From: Fulvivirga maritima
GTDB taxonomy: Bacteria; Bacteroidota; Bacteroidia; Cytophagales; Cyclobacteriaceae
Reading direction: 5' to 3'
NCBI RefSeq assembly: GCF_021389955.1
Contig: NZ_CP089980.1
Coordinates: 124,001-188,000, forward strand
DNA length: 64,000 nt
Below, in pieces: positions 37,236 to 49,700 of the stretch. The notes under the pieces were generated by a model that was given only the letters and a program-made list of their open reading frames with translations, was not told where the DNA came from and searched no databases. A program made the position numbers and the translations under genes. The first letter of the stretch is position 1. Every line of letters begins with the position of its first letter.

Positions 37236-37762
37236 TAATGGAATTAATCCCTCCCCTACTATTTATTGACGATGATATGTTAATTCATTTTTTCGTTCAC
37301 TAAAAAAAACAGGTCATTCACTCAATAATTCAGGTCATTCACTCATCTTATTTTCATTTAGCCCCACCATAAGGCATATTTAGGTTAACAGAGGCTTCTC
37401 TAACTAAACTCACAACTATGTATACTAAACCCTAAGTAAATAATACCAATGTAAGCTATGTGAAACTATTTTCTGACGAACCACCTGAACCTTTCAATAA
37501 TGATTTCTACCCAACCTAAGTCCCTAAACATCAATATTACAAATACAATAGCACAAACTATCTATATCTTATTACCTCTAATAAGATTTCTAAAGCATAA
37601 GCTACATATTCATTAAACATCCAATAAAGTATCATGCTAAATGTTGGCCGCATACCTCATGCGACTACTTATAGCTTATTTATGATAGATTATGACCAAT
37701 CTATTAGCACAGCTTTATAGCTACACATTTTCCCAATCTTTATTTAATTACTCCTTTCACTT
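37236..37762. other. Intergenic region between tRNA-Leu and the two-component genes
   Basis: About 520 bases, AT-rich, without a coding frame that I can support. It holds the tandem 21-bp repeats listed separately and presumably the promoter of the histidine kinase operon. I saw no duplicated tRNA end (att site) in it. Confidence 0.5.
37289..37345 (+). promoter_or_regulatory. Tandem 21-bp-period repeats (candidate regulator binding sites)
   Basis: Two exact copies of CAGGTCATTCACTCA start at 37310 and 37331, and a third degenerate copy in the same phase starts at 37289 (10 of 15 positions, keeping TTCACT). A 21-bp period equals two helical turns, the arrangement used by dimeric or cooperative regulators such as LytTR proteins. 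The binding protein is unknown. Confidence 0.55.
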
Positions 37763-38935
37763 GTGAAATTAGGAATAACCCTCGTCTCCTATCCTCATGA
37801 GCAGGATGTAATGACCACTATAGTAGGCAATAAACGAAAAGTCATGTCCTGGCCAAGCATTTTTACATTGCAAAGCACACCTGTCGAAGGACCGGCTACT
37901 ATTATATGGTTCATGTTATTAATAAAGGTATGTTACTACAAATACATAATAAGTCAAATTAAGATCAGTTTTAGAGACGAAAACGAAAAACTACAACTAC
38001 ACATAACTCAGTTAACCACTAAAACACGGTATTTAAAAGACTTACAAAAAATACGATCTGAAAGCATTAAATACCTCGCACACGACCTTACGGGCATGCT
38101 CGATGGGTTCTCTTCAATTACTAAGGCCAGCAACATAGTGATAGCTCCCATGCTACACATGATTCAGCGCATAGTTTGGGTGCAAGATGAAAGCAAAGAC
38201 GAAGTAACACCTCAATCTAGTTGGTATAAATTACCTGCCATCATAAATGAGACCATTACTCTCCTTAATTATAAGGCATGCAATAATAACATCTGCATTC
38301 ACAGTGAAATTCATGACGTATTCATATATGGTGATCAGCACCATATAAAGAGAGTTTGCTTTAATCTTATTAATAATGCGCTGAAATTTTCACCACAGGG
38401 AGCATACATTAAAATCTCTTCGCATCAAGTATCTGACACTTCCATAATCATACAATTTCAGGATGAAGGCCCTGGAATAGAGCAGGAACATCTACCTCAT
38501 ATTTTTGACCTCAACTACCAGGCTCCATCTGCACCACGGGGAATATCCAAAGGAATTGGACTTGCTTACTGTAAGAGAGTAATGGAAGCCCATCATTCAT
38601 ACATCACTGTAGAATCAGAAGTGGGCATTGGCACTACATTTTCCATACAGTTAAAAACTTCTCCAACAGTAAAAAACCAAAGGCTCATGCCCGTAAAAGT
38701 TCTTTCTACTTCCAAAAAAGAAATGAGTTCCTATTACACCGACCCGAAAATATCTGCCTGGGCACAGAAAATCAGACATTTAAAAGTGTACCAGACCTCT
38801 AAGGTGAAAAGGGTGCTCGAAGAAATAAGTGAAGATAACAAGCAAGTAATGGCATGGAAAGAAGCTGTATTAAAAGCAATATCATATTGCGACCATTCTG
38901 CCTATGAAAAATTAACCCAAATAAATGATGAGTAA
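37763..38935 (+). CDS. Sensor histidine kinase
   Basis: A 390-residue kinase starting at GTG 37763 (an ATG at 37811 is an alternative). One membrane helix candidate (IIWFMLLIKVCYYKYI) lies near residue 55, then a coiled coil and a HisKA-like helix with YLAHDLTGML, phospho-acceptor His107. The HATPase shows NLINNALKFSPQG, DEGPGIEQEH and SKGIGLAYCKRVMEAH. The last 90 residues are a helical extension that I cannot name. Unusually, no extracytoplasmic sensor is visible. The response-regulator gene overlaps its 3' end by 11 bases, so they form a coupled pair just upstream of the toxin gene. Confidence 0.87.
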   Translation: MKLGITLVSYPHEQDVMTTIVGNKRKVMSWPSIFTLQSTPVEGPATIIWFMLLIKVCYYKYIISQIKISFRDENEKLQLHITQLTTKTRYLKDLQKIRSESIKYLAHDLTGMLDGFSSITKASNIVIAPMLHMIQRIVWVQDESKDEVTPQSSWYKLPAIINETITLLNYKACNNNICIHSEIHDVFIYGDQHHIKRVCFNLINNALKFSPQGAYIKISSHQVSDTSIIIQFQDEGPGIEQEHLPHIFDLNYQAPSAPRGISKGIGLAYCKRVMEAHHSYITVESEVGIGTTFSIQLKTSPTVKNQRLMPVKVLSTSKKEMSSYYTDPKISAWAQKIRHLKVYQTSKVKRVLEEISEDNKQVMAWKEAVLKAISYCDHSAYEKLTQINDE

Positions 38936-39854
38936 CATGAATGAAAAATCAATCTTGGTTATAGACGATGACCACACCTCACGCGTAGCCATAGAACAAT
39001 GTCTCTATGCCGAAGGCTATGACATTTTAATGGCCGGAAGTTCCACCTCAGCCTTAGAAATTTTAAAAGAAGTGCCAGTAGATGCGGTCATATCTGACTG
39101 GCATCTGGGTAATACGCAAGGAACAGAAATTCTTCAACGAGTGAGACATGGAGCCTCCCCCGTTAAAAGTAATCTTCCGTTTCTAATCATTACTGGTGTA
39201 TACACCCAACCTGAAGACCTGGAGCATGCCTTTAAGCTAGGAGCTACTGATTATATAGAAAAGCCCATTACCCTAAACCGACTATCACTAATTAATCGTT
39301 TAAAAAAAGCTTTAATAGCTTATGATCAGTTTCTAAAAGTGGAAGAAAGCCTTGAGAAAGAAGAAAACCTCCGTATAAGTAAAGTGAATATCTATGAAGA
39401 AATGATCCGGAACTTTAAAGCCAACATAGAGGAAATGATTGCCACTACCCCGCTGCATAAAAACAAACTTACAGGCTTACTTTATGACTATGAGAGTGAA
39501 CTCTCTAAGTTACATGGAAGAGACAGTGTAAAGGATGAAACAGAGCATGTATTTCCTGGTTTTGCACATAAGTTACAGGACAAATACCCAAAATTATCAG
39601 AAGACGATATACTCATTTGCTGTTGCCTGTTATTAAAAGAAGGGAACCAAACCATTGCCAGCCGACTAAATATGAGCGATGAATCTTTCCGAAAAAGAAA
39701 AACCAGACTTAAGGATAAGTTAGGAATTGATAAAGGAGGAGATTTTTATGTTTTTTTTAAAAAAAAGTCTATCATAACTAAGTTTCACATTAGTATTTTC
39801 TCTGTTAAAACTAGGCTGTTAATTATCATTCTAACAGCCTTTGTACAATCATAA
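38925..39854 (+). CDS. Response regulator with C-terminal HTH
   Basis: An N-terminal receiver domain (LVIDDDHTSR, phospho-acceptor Asp58 in VISDWHLG, DYIEKP) is followed by a coiled linker and a C-terminal LuxR-like HTH: YPKLSEDDILICCCLLLKEGNQTIASRLNMSDESFRKRKTRLKDKLGI. This organisation is common in Bacteroidota. The last 25 residues after GGDFYVFFKKK are hydrophobic and run through a terminator-like hairpin; a T8A8 tract at 39751-39766 precedes them, and adding or removing one base gives a stop at once. I infer that the true protein ends near 39760-39780. It probably regulates genes downstream. Confidence 0.85.
   Translation: MMSNMNEKSILVIDDDHTSRVAIEQCLYAEGYDILMAGSSTSALEILKEVPVDAVISDWHLGNTQGTEILQRVRHGASPVKSNLPFLIITGVYTQPEDLEHAFKLGATDYIEKPITLNRLSLINRLKKALIAYDQFLKVEESLEKEENLRISKVNIYEEMIRNFKANIEEMIATTPLHKNKLTGLLYDYESELSKLHGRDSVKDETEHVFPGFAHKLQDKYPKLSEDDILICCCLLLKEGNQTIASRLNMSDESFRKRKTRLKDKLGIDKGGDFYVFFKKKSIITKFHISIFSVKTRLLIIILTAFVQS
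39813..39843 (+). terminator. Hairpin inside the apparent 3' end of the response regulator
   Basis: AGGCTGTTA (39813-39821) pairs with TAACAGCCT (39832-39840), followed by TTT. A terminator inside a coding end is unusual and supports a shorter true gene. Confidence 0.65.
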
Positions 39855-40030
39855 CTCAACATAAAATTATTTACTATATCTATACCCTGCTATCCCTCAA
39901 TTGCCTCCTCCATAGCAAAAAATGTCCATAAGAAGTCCATGTTTTGACACCGGTTAGTATCCGCCTTTCAGTAAGATTGATAAGCATATTTGTAACATGA
40001 AATCATTCAAACTTTAAAAGTAAGAAAAGC

Positions 40031-40477
40031 ATGACTACAAAAGTTAAAACTGATCACCTTAAACATCTATCTAAGTTTTTAAGACAAAACAAAAACCTAG
40101 ATTGGGCAAAAACTAATCTTACAAATCCACAACAGATACAAACCCTTAACTGGAAAGGCCTTGAAGAAAGTCAGGAAAAAACACTGAAAGAGATAAAGGC
40201 CTATCAGCGCTTAGTCAGAGTATTAGGAGAAAACGATCCAAAAACCATCAAGGCATTACTGATGGCCAATATACATTCAGCAATACAGATAGCAGCCATG
40301 CCTAAAAAAGCTTTTAAAAAGAAATGCTTTGCAATCTTTAAAAAGAATGACGCCCGGATGGAGGAAGTATACAAAAAAGCAACTAGCATCAGAAGCCAGC
40401 TTTTACTGCTGTACATGAACAAACTACAACAAGCAGAACCTCACGCAAACCAAGTAAAATCTCTAGAAGGAAAATAG
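40031..40477 (+). CDS. Hypothetical helical protein related to Tc-toxin-associated helical modules
   Basis: A 148-residue basic, entirely helical protein. The stretch WKGLEESQEKTLKEIKAYQRLVRVLG followed by DPKTIKALLMANIHSAIQIAAMPKKAF resembles a repeat module seen in large TcA-like and neuraminidase-like-domain proteins (pattern: K-x-YQR-L-R, then a pair of helices with SA.QIA). Here it is a separate gene 246 bases before the giant TcA-like gene. It could be a partner, chaperone or a domain that has separated. There is no signal peptide or membrane helix. The function is inferred from resemblance only. Confidence 0.6.
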   Translation: MTTKVKTDHLKHLSKFLRQNKNLDWAKTNLTNPQQIQTLNWKGLEESQEKTLKEIKAYQRLVRVLGENDPKTIKALLMANIHSAIQIAAMPKKAFKKKCFAIFKKNDARMEEVYKKATSIRSQLLLLYMNKLQQAEPHANQVKSLEGK

Positions 40478-40723
40478 GTCTGCCGACGCCTTGTTCCATT
40501 CACATCGAATTCTAGAAAGCTGTAAAGGGAATATTGCCCCAAGAATAAGATCAGCTTGTACACCATAGCCATCCTATCACAATTTCAAAATTACAGACCC
40601 TACATAATGTAAAGGTCTACTACCAGCGGGTTATTGCCATTGGTCTGCCCGCCTACGTTCTGATTTTGAGATGGTCATCAAATAATTATTTAAAAGAATT
40701 ACCAATACTAACCGAATAAGCAT

Positions 40724-43700
40724 ATGGATAACTTTCCTGATTACGCGGAGCTTTTTGGAGCTCTTGACTTTAAAAAAGGTGATGAGGCACGCACCGTGTA
40801 CTCACCAGCGGCTTACCTGGCCGATTTATTACAACTCATGGATGATGAGTTTGCAGATGATGAACTCAATGAAAGAAGGTCCGATATTAGAGGCATCCTT
40901 CTTGACTCTGAAAACACATATACGCTAATTCCTTACCTCGGAATTGTTAATGAAATACTGGAGAATAAATTACTTAACGGTAATAACAGTATCAGTAATC
41001 TAGAAGAGGTCTATTCAGAACTTTTACCTAATACTAAATACCCCTTCAACATGCCCTTTAACCTGGCTGAAGAAGAAATAAAGCTGTATTTACAATATTT
41101 AGGTATATCAACGGAAGAGTTGCATAAGCTATTTGCTACAAAAGAGCAACTTGATGATGAAACTGTCGCCCGAGAGTACTTAGGACTGTCTCTTGAGGAT
41201 TGGGCCATAATTACAAGAGCAAATGGCATCACCGATGAGCAAATGAAAGAATACTTCGGATACGGCAGCAACATCAGCAACGATGATTTTAAAAATGACT
41301 TGTCACAAGTAAACAAATTTATAGAGTCAACTGGCGTAACAAGTCAAGAACGCCGAGAACTCATAAAACAAAAATTAAGTGAAGCTGAAATTCAAGAAAA
41401 ACTCGCTATTCAATTTTATATTAATAATGTTAATCAAGACTATGCCCTATTTAATGAAAGTGAAGACGTTATAAAAAGTAGTAGTAATAGTAAATTATTG
41501 ACCATCTGGTTTGACAGGGTCAATAAATTTATCCGTTTAGCTAAGAAAGCTGAAATAAACTTCACTCATTTAGACACTATTCTCAGGTTATGTAACAAAG
41601 CATTGCTCAATACAGAGGCTCTTAAAGTAATCGCGTCTATAAAAAAACTTCATGAAACCACAGAACTACCCATTGACGAAATAGTAGCATTAATAGCTAG
41701 CATCAACGAAGTAGGTCACACTGAAGGTGAAATGCCCGAAGACCTATTTAACAGGGTGTTCAATAACAAGTATGCGGAGCAGGACAATCAATATATTGCA
41801 TCTGGAAATGGCATAGTACCTCATCAATTTCTTAAAGAGGGCTATACTAATATGGAATATGAGAACGACCTCTTTTCTGAAGCCAATTATTACTTCAGAA
41901 AAAGACTGATTCATGCCTTAGCCATATCAGAACTGGCACTGGAAAAGATCATTCAGCGATTGGATGACAAAGAAGTAAATAGTGAATTGTGGTTATCTTC
42001 TGACAAGAAAATTGAACTGCTCAATTTACTGTATCGCTTTGTAAAACTAAGTGAAGTACTTGATCTTACTCACGAAGAAGTATTTACACTTTTTGACTTG
42101 CTGGAGCAGGACTCTAGCATCCTCGAATTTAACCAGCATAGCACCTTTCTCAATGAAAGGCCTTCCAGTCAGGATTGCCTGAATATATTTATTGAAGGCA
42201 GTGCAGAAGATAGGCTTTGGTTAGTACAAAGCATGCATGCACTGGCCAAGTGGATGATTACTTATGACCTCCATACAGATACATTATGGCACATAACTAC
42301 CGGCATGTACACAAACGCAAAAGCAGAAATGGCAGCTAAAGACCTAACAGTCGCTCAGCTCAATGCCATGCTCAAAGCTTTTGAAGAAGTTACGTTACAT
42401 CCTAAAGCATTTGAGCAAGGAGCCATTGATGAAAGAACAGCAAAGATAATTTATGCTCACCTCAATCATGTAAGTAATAACACTTGTAAACATAAAATAA
42501 AGCTTCTGGATACTAAAGAAGAAGAGGCACATTCTATTGCCAATAATATTATCCCCTCTCTATCAAAAGTAAGTACGTTAGATTTTAAAGGCTTAGGCAT
42601 AGAAGAGGCTCTATTAGAAAAAATCAGTAGAAACCTAATTTACAAAGGCTACACCTCCCCTTCCGGTATAGTTATAAGCGAAAAATTACCTGAAGACATA
42701 GAAGAATTCCAGCTGGAAACGGACTTTGACTTTTGTCTTAAAGAAGTATTTGACATTATTCATAGCCTGTACATCGACACCGAGTCAAAAACACCTGAAA
42801 ATGAAGAAGTTATATTTAATGTATACCCCTCTGATTTTAGAACTTTACCCCTAGCTGAAGAAAAAATACAAGAGATTTACGACAACCTGATTTTCAATCA
42901 CTATATAGATGAAGAAGGCATGGTTATCTTTAGTAATTTTTTCAGCTATCCAGCAAACTGGCAGCATTTTGACGTCAACACCCACATCCAAGAGCATGCC
43001 TCTGAGATATATCGTCTACTGAATAATCAACTAGATGAATTCCAAACTAAGAAGGTAAAACTTACCACTAGCACCTTTAACGAACTTCCTCTCACTGAAG
43101 TAGAAATACAGGATTTGCTTAAAAACCTTACTTTCAACGAATACATAGACGAAAGTGGCATAATAAAAAATAAGGAGAGGTTATTGGCCGAAGACTTCGA
43201 AAGCCTACGCTTAGCTATACAGTTTTATCCTTATCGCCATAAAATTTTAAAACTGATAAATGGAACTATTGAAAGTGTCCGCAAGCAATACCTGATGCTA
43301 AATAAAGCAAAGCTGGCAACAATTACGGATAGCATCATTGCTCAGTGGGCTTATGAAGATCTACAAGGCAATTACTTGAATGGTGATGAATTAATGCCTG
43401 AAGCGAAAACCTTCTTTAATGATGATGATAATAAAGATAAACTAATCCTAGGGTATTACTTTGAAGCAAATACTGGAGTGGTAATTTTTAACCGCATGCA
43501 GCAAATCATAAAGAATTCAGAAAAATACCAACTGACGGATAAGCCATTACTAGATTTAAAATTTTATCAAAATGAAATTGACGAAATCTGGTCAATACTT
43601 ATGGATCTCAATTTAATAACATGGTCAGGACATATTCCTTTTAACAAAATAGATTATTTCCTTAACTCTGATCATGCCATAAGCTTTAGTGTGAATGGGT

Positions 43701-46700
43701 TTGAAGACTTCAACAAGGAAATATTCTTCATGCTTCAGAATGTTGCAAAAGCTACCAGAGCATTACATCAAGAAATCGTCAAGGTGATCATAAGCCTCGC
43801 AGAAGCCCAAGACAATTTACTTTGGGAAAACCTAAAAGCTATTTTTGGAATTGACATAGGCAGTCTCAAAGTAATTTCTGATGTTATCTTCGAAGGGCAG
43901 GACAAAAAGAAAGCCTGGCTACTACCTGCTATGGAAAGCACCAATGGTCTTGGCGAAATTACAGGCTTACCGAACAACAAAGCTTATAATAAAGCTTTCC
44001 AAAGGGTGAGACAATACGCGTTACTGGCCAAAAAACTGCAAATGGGAGAAAAAGAGACCGCCATAGCCTTCCATGATCAGGATCTGGCAGCTAAATTTCC
44101 TGAAGCGCTGGAGTTGCCAGAAGGTATAGAAGAATTCAACCTTTTGCTTGAAGGGGAAGAACTCCTTTATCTTTTTGCAGATGATAACAATGATCATAAA
44201 TACTGGACATACCGCCGCTCAGACTATGAATTGGTTGATCGCTACGGTTTGCAAATAGATGACCCTAAATCAGACAACCTCCTGGGAAAGGAAGAAAAAG
44301 AAATCATAGACCGGTTAAGAAAAGATGATGATTTGAGAAAAACCATCAAAGAAGACCCTATCCGTCACCTTTTTGAAAAAGAAGGTATGGTGCAGGTAGA
44401 TGCAGCTTTTTACGATAAAATGGGTAACCTGTATGTTATCAGTGGCGGAAATTACTTTGTGAAGATGAAAGTCAAAAACTACTGGGAGGAAAAAGAGAAC
44501 CCATTTGGCCTTGTAGATAATGATTTTGAAAAAATCAGCACTATTGATGCCGCTTATGTAGACAGTAACAACAGGTTATATCTTTTTGCTGATAGCATGT
44601 ACGTCAGATATTCAGATTTCAGTGATACTGCTTATATTGATGAAGGCTATCCTAAATACATACAGGAAGGCTGGGCTGAAGAAAATGCAGAGGTCAACTG
44701 GCCGGAAATTTTTACAGAAAAAGTGGATGCTGCTTTTGAAGGCAAAGATGGGAATACGTACTTCTTTCATAGAAACCAGTTTGTAAGCTCAGAAGACAAA
44801 ACAATCAGAGACATTAAAAACCACTGGGGAAAACTAAAATATGACTTTAAAGATATTGATAAAATTGACGGTGCATTTACACATGAAGGTGTTACCTATA
44901 TTTTTGCTGGCGAAGCAATTTTCAAATATACAGATTCACTGGAAAATGAGGACACTCATGTTGCAGATGGTTTTCCTATGTCAATTAAAGATTATATCCC
45001 TGATCTACCTCTGGAATTCGCTAACGGCGTGGACGCAGCGTTTAAAGGAGCGGACGACATAATTTATCTGGTAAAAGGTGAATACAATGTGCAGCTTACT
45101 TCTACTGATGAAGGTAACTTCTCTGTAATGCCGCTTTTTGAGAAGAACTGGGGGGCTCTTCACAATCCTCTACAGGAGAGTACAGACAATGCGCAAGTAG
45201 ATGCTGCGATGATTGGCCTGGATGGATATACTTACCTTTTTAGCGGAGATATGTATTACCGCTATAAGACTAGTGATTATACTATGGTAGATCCGGGATA
45301 CCCAAGATTGATTGCCGATGACTGGGAAGGCCTGACTCAGATAGATGCAGCTTTCGTGCTAGATGGCAAAACCTATATATTTGGAGAAAAAAGCATCAAC
45401 GGTTCTTCCGAATATGTATACATCCGCTACTCAACCAAAGACTATACGCAAATTGATGAAGCGGATGAAGAAAAAGATTCATATATCACTCCCATTGGCA
45501 ATTTACTGGATGTAGAAGAGATAGAAGTATACCCTACCCTGCAGGAAAGCTTGAAATGGTGGAGCTTGCCGCAAAGCGCTATTGATGCAGGATTTCAAAA
45601 AGCAGATGCTATACTCAATGCCCATGATGGTTCAACATATATGTTCTTTAGTAAGAGTGATCCTGAAATCATTGAAGGATATGTAATAGAGTTTAATCAT
45701 ACCCATCGCTGGTGGTCTGAGCCGGTTAAAATCAGCGAAAAGTGGAATGACTTGCCCTTTAATACTATTGATGCAGCAGTAGCAGGAAAAGACGGAAAGA
45801 CCTACCTTTTCTCAGGAGATGAATACGTGAGGCTTTCAGACAAAGAAGCCTGCCATATCGATAACGGCTATCCCCGTAAAATCAGTAAATACTGGGGTAA
45901 AGTAAAAAATAATATTCTCGAGAATGGACACATTGATGCAGCCGTAGTAGTGGAGTCACGCGAAATGGATGAAGATGCTGATGGAGATGACATCCGTAAG
46001 GTGGAAAGCCATACATACCTCTTCAGTGGAAATCAATTCTTCAGGTATGAAGGAAATGAATATTCTACCGTAGAGCCAGGCTATCCAAAACCTTTAAGCC
46101 ACTTAAGGTATGAACCCCGGTTTATGAATCTTTCCTCAAAAGTAGAACAAGTAGATGCTACATTAGCTGATTTCAGGAATGTATACATCTTTGAAGGAAA
46201 GAAATGCCATGTTATTTCTGATGTAAAAAGTATTGCATACAAAAGCGAAAATCCTCCAGAAGATTATAGTAAAACTAATGTTTCTTATAAATATCCTGAA
46301 ACTGCATTTAACAGGGAATCTTTCGTAAACACCAGAGCCCTTTTTACAGAGAGGGGTTCAGCATTTGGTTTGAAAGATCAAGCCTGGGTGAAATTTTCTG
46401 CATTGGAAGGTAATGATATTTTCGAAACAGTCGATACTCCATTGGTGATCAACGATGCTCCGAACGCATACAAGCAAGACCTTGACGCCATACTGCAAGG
46501 CACGGATGGTAACACCTATTTCTTTAAAGGCGAAAAGTGCTATAACAGCTTATTGGAAACCGAATACAATATAGATGTACAATGGGGCAAACCCGAGAAT
46601 AACATTAAAGAAACAGATCGGATTGATGCAGGTTTTGTAGGTCGTGATGGCAAGACCTACGTCTTTAGCGGCACACAATACTATACCTATGAAGGGCAAA

Positions 46701-49700
46701 ATTATTTAGGTGTAGCCTTAGAAAACCATCCAGAGCTAATTGCTTCACACTGGGGAGGGATCAATCAGGTGACATATGCCTATGTAATCAATGGAAAAAC
46801 CTACCTGTTTGAAAAAGCAGACCTTCATGGCAACTTCAGAATGGTAGTTTATAAAACCGATGATTACAGACTGGAAACGCCAGAAACACAATATGTCGAT
46901 CTCAGCTATTGGGCAATACCTGCTGCTCAACAACGTGCCGGTTTTGATCAGTTCGATGCTATTCTTTGCCTGGATGATAATCTCATATTCATCAAAGGCC
47001 GCCACTTTATCAGATATCATGTAGAGGAAAAAAACTGGTCACACCCAAAAGAACTCAGTTTATTATTCCCGGATCTGCATTTCAATAATACAACTTTTAA
47101 AAAAATAGAAACTGCATTCTGGGGAGCTGATAACAATGTATATTTCTTTGATGAATGCTACTTTATTGTAGGCACACACCATAGCGACGGCAGCTATTCA
47201 TACACCAACCTGGAAGAAATTAATCATCATTGGGGACTATTCGCCAACCCATTTAGCAACGGAGTAGATACTGCCTTTGTATATGAAGGTGTTACTTATC
47301 TCATTGCCGGCAATTATTTTGTAAGGTACTCAGACAATGATTATGAATCAGTGGATATGGGCTACCCAAAAAAGGTCTCTGAAAGTCTTATGAACGAAGA
47401 GCCATTCCTACATATAGGCGAAGTTCTTCAGTGTAGGCTAAAACACATGAAACATGATGATACCATAAAGATTAATGCCGTTATCGCAAATAAAAGAAAT
47501 ACCTATGTCTTAATAAATGACGATCTTCATGTAAGCTCAAAAACTATTGAAAATGACTTCTGGTTCTCGAGGCTCAGCCATACGCGAAATAATATAAGTG
47601 AAACCGGGGTTATAGATGCCACCTTTACTACAGATGAACATACTTACCTTTTCTCTGGTGACCAGTATATCCGCTATACAGGAAACCGCTATGACTATGT
47701 AGATATTGGCTATCCAAAATTAATCATGGAAAGTTTGAAAAGTGACTTGGGATTAGGCCAAAACGTCGAATTACCATCTGAGTTTAAGTATGGTATTGAT
47801 GCAGCGTTCTATACCAACTCCATGCTTACTATTTTCAAAGATGAAAACAACTGGATTTCTTCAGACGGTGCAGTAGAAGCTATACAGGGAAAATGGGGTC
47901 AGATTAAAAATAATTTCAGTAAAGCTACACCTATTGACACTGCCTATACCGATGAAGCTGGAAAACTGTTTGTTTTTAAAGAAGATCAGTTCATTTGCTA
48001 TAGTGACACAAGCATCCTGTTTAGTGCTGATGAAGATCTGCCTAAATTCGTAGATGCCGGCTACCCCATGCTTATAGAAGAGCATAAAGCACATTTGCCT
48101 GTAGCTTTTACGAGCAATCTGGACAGTACTTTCTGGTTCGAAAACAGACTGTTTTTCGCGCAAGGGTCTCAGTACCTTATGTACAAGCCAGGCATGAAAG
48201 CTTGTGACAACCGTTTCTACCCTCAGGAATTCAAATACCGCTGGGGCAACTGGTCAGACTACCTGCTGATGGATATCTATCTACTTGCCAAGTTCATGAA
48301 GCTCAGTGAGCAGTTTTCCAGCTCAGAAGAGACACTTTCCAGTCTGCTATATGACAGGGACGGCTATACTAAAGAGCCATACTGGGCACTGGCAGAGATC
48401 TTCGGGTTTGACAAAGAAGAAATACGCTGGGTACTGAGAAACAATGCTTTTCTTTCCAGAACCAACGAAATGGAGCAGGATTTTCAGTTAGAGGCTATCA
48501 TCCGTTTATATGACATACTTTCTACAGCAGAGCGCTTGAAGGTAGACGCCAGCATGTTGTATAACGCCGTATGGATGGAACTTTACAGTAAACAGAGAAC
48601 CTATGATACGGCAGCTCAAGCAGCAAACAACATTTACAGAATGCTCGGATCAGTAGACTACAATGATAACTACAAAGCATTGTTTGACGAGATAGAGCGA
48701 GCACTCAACACCATTAAACGTGATGCCCTGGTACCTTACGCTATTGCTAATGACGCCGAAGTTGAAGATGCCCGAGCTCTATACGAGAAACTACTCATTG
48801 ATGTGCAGACGGAAAATGAAACTTCCACTTCGCGCATTAAAGAAGCAACCATGGCCATTCAACTATTCTTTCATCGATATTTTATCCATTTGGAGGAAGT
48901 AGACCTTAACGGAAATATAGATGAAGCAAGGTGGCATGCCTTGAAGAACCAGTGGGAATGGATGCGCAACTACCGAGTATGGGAAGCCAACCGCAAAGTA
49001 TTCCTGTACCCTGAAAACTACATTAGACCAGAGCTAAGAGATGAAGACATGAAAACACCTGCTTTTGAGACCCTGGAGCAGGACCTTATGCAAGGAGAAA
49101 TCACCGATAAAGCAGTGGAGCGTGTCTACAAAAAATACTTGGATGAATTTACCGAAGTATCCCGATTAAAAATTGCAGGAGGTTATATTTTTGAAGATTC
49201 GGATGAAAGCAATCCGGATGTAGCGAGCCGTCGGTTAGTTTTACTGGGGCGAACCAAATCAGATCCTATGCGATATTATTATCGCTTCGGCACCTTCCTG
49301 GATGGCGACTACAACGCCGACAGCTGGAAGGCCTGGAAGCCCCTCAATATTAATATTGATTCGGAAAAAGTCTATCCTGTATATGCATTTAACCGAGTGT
49401 TTGTATTCTGGCCTAAAATAGAAACTATCGCTGCAGATAGCCTAAGTACCAATATTGATAATTCCAACGAGATTGTTAATGTCACTTCAGAGTCTAAGGT
49501 TCTATACAGCGTGAAAGTCTACTTCTCATACTATGATCTGAACGAAAACTGGGTACAGCCCCAAGAGCTCAAAACCGTTTTTGAAACGGCGATTGAAGAA
49601 GAAGAACTGGCCGCTTACCTAAAAAATGTGGACGACGGAAATATTGCTGATAATTTCTATAAAGGAATCAATATCAATGAACTCAATCTAAGCAATTTCA

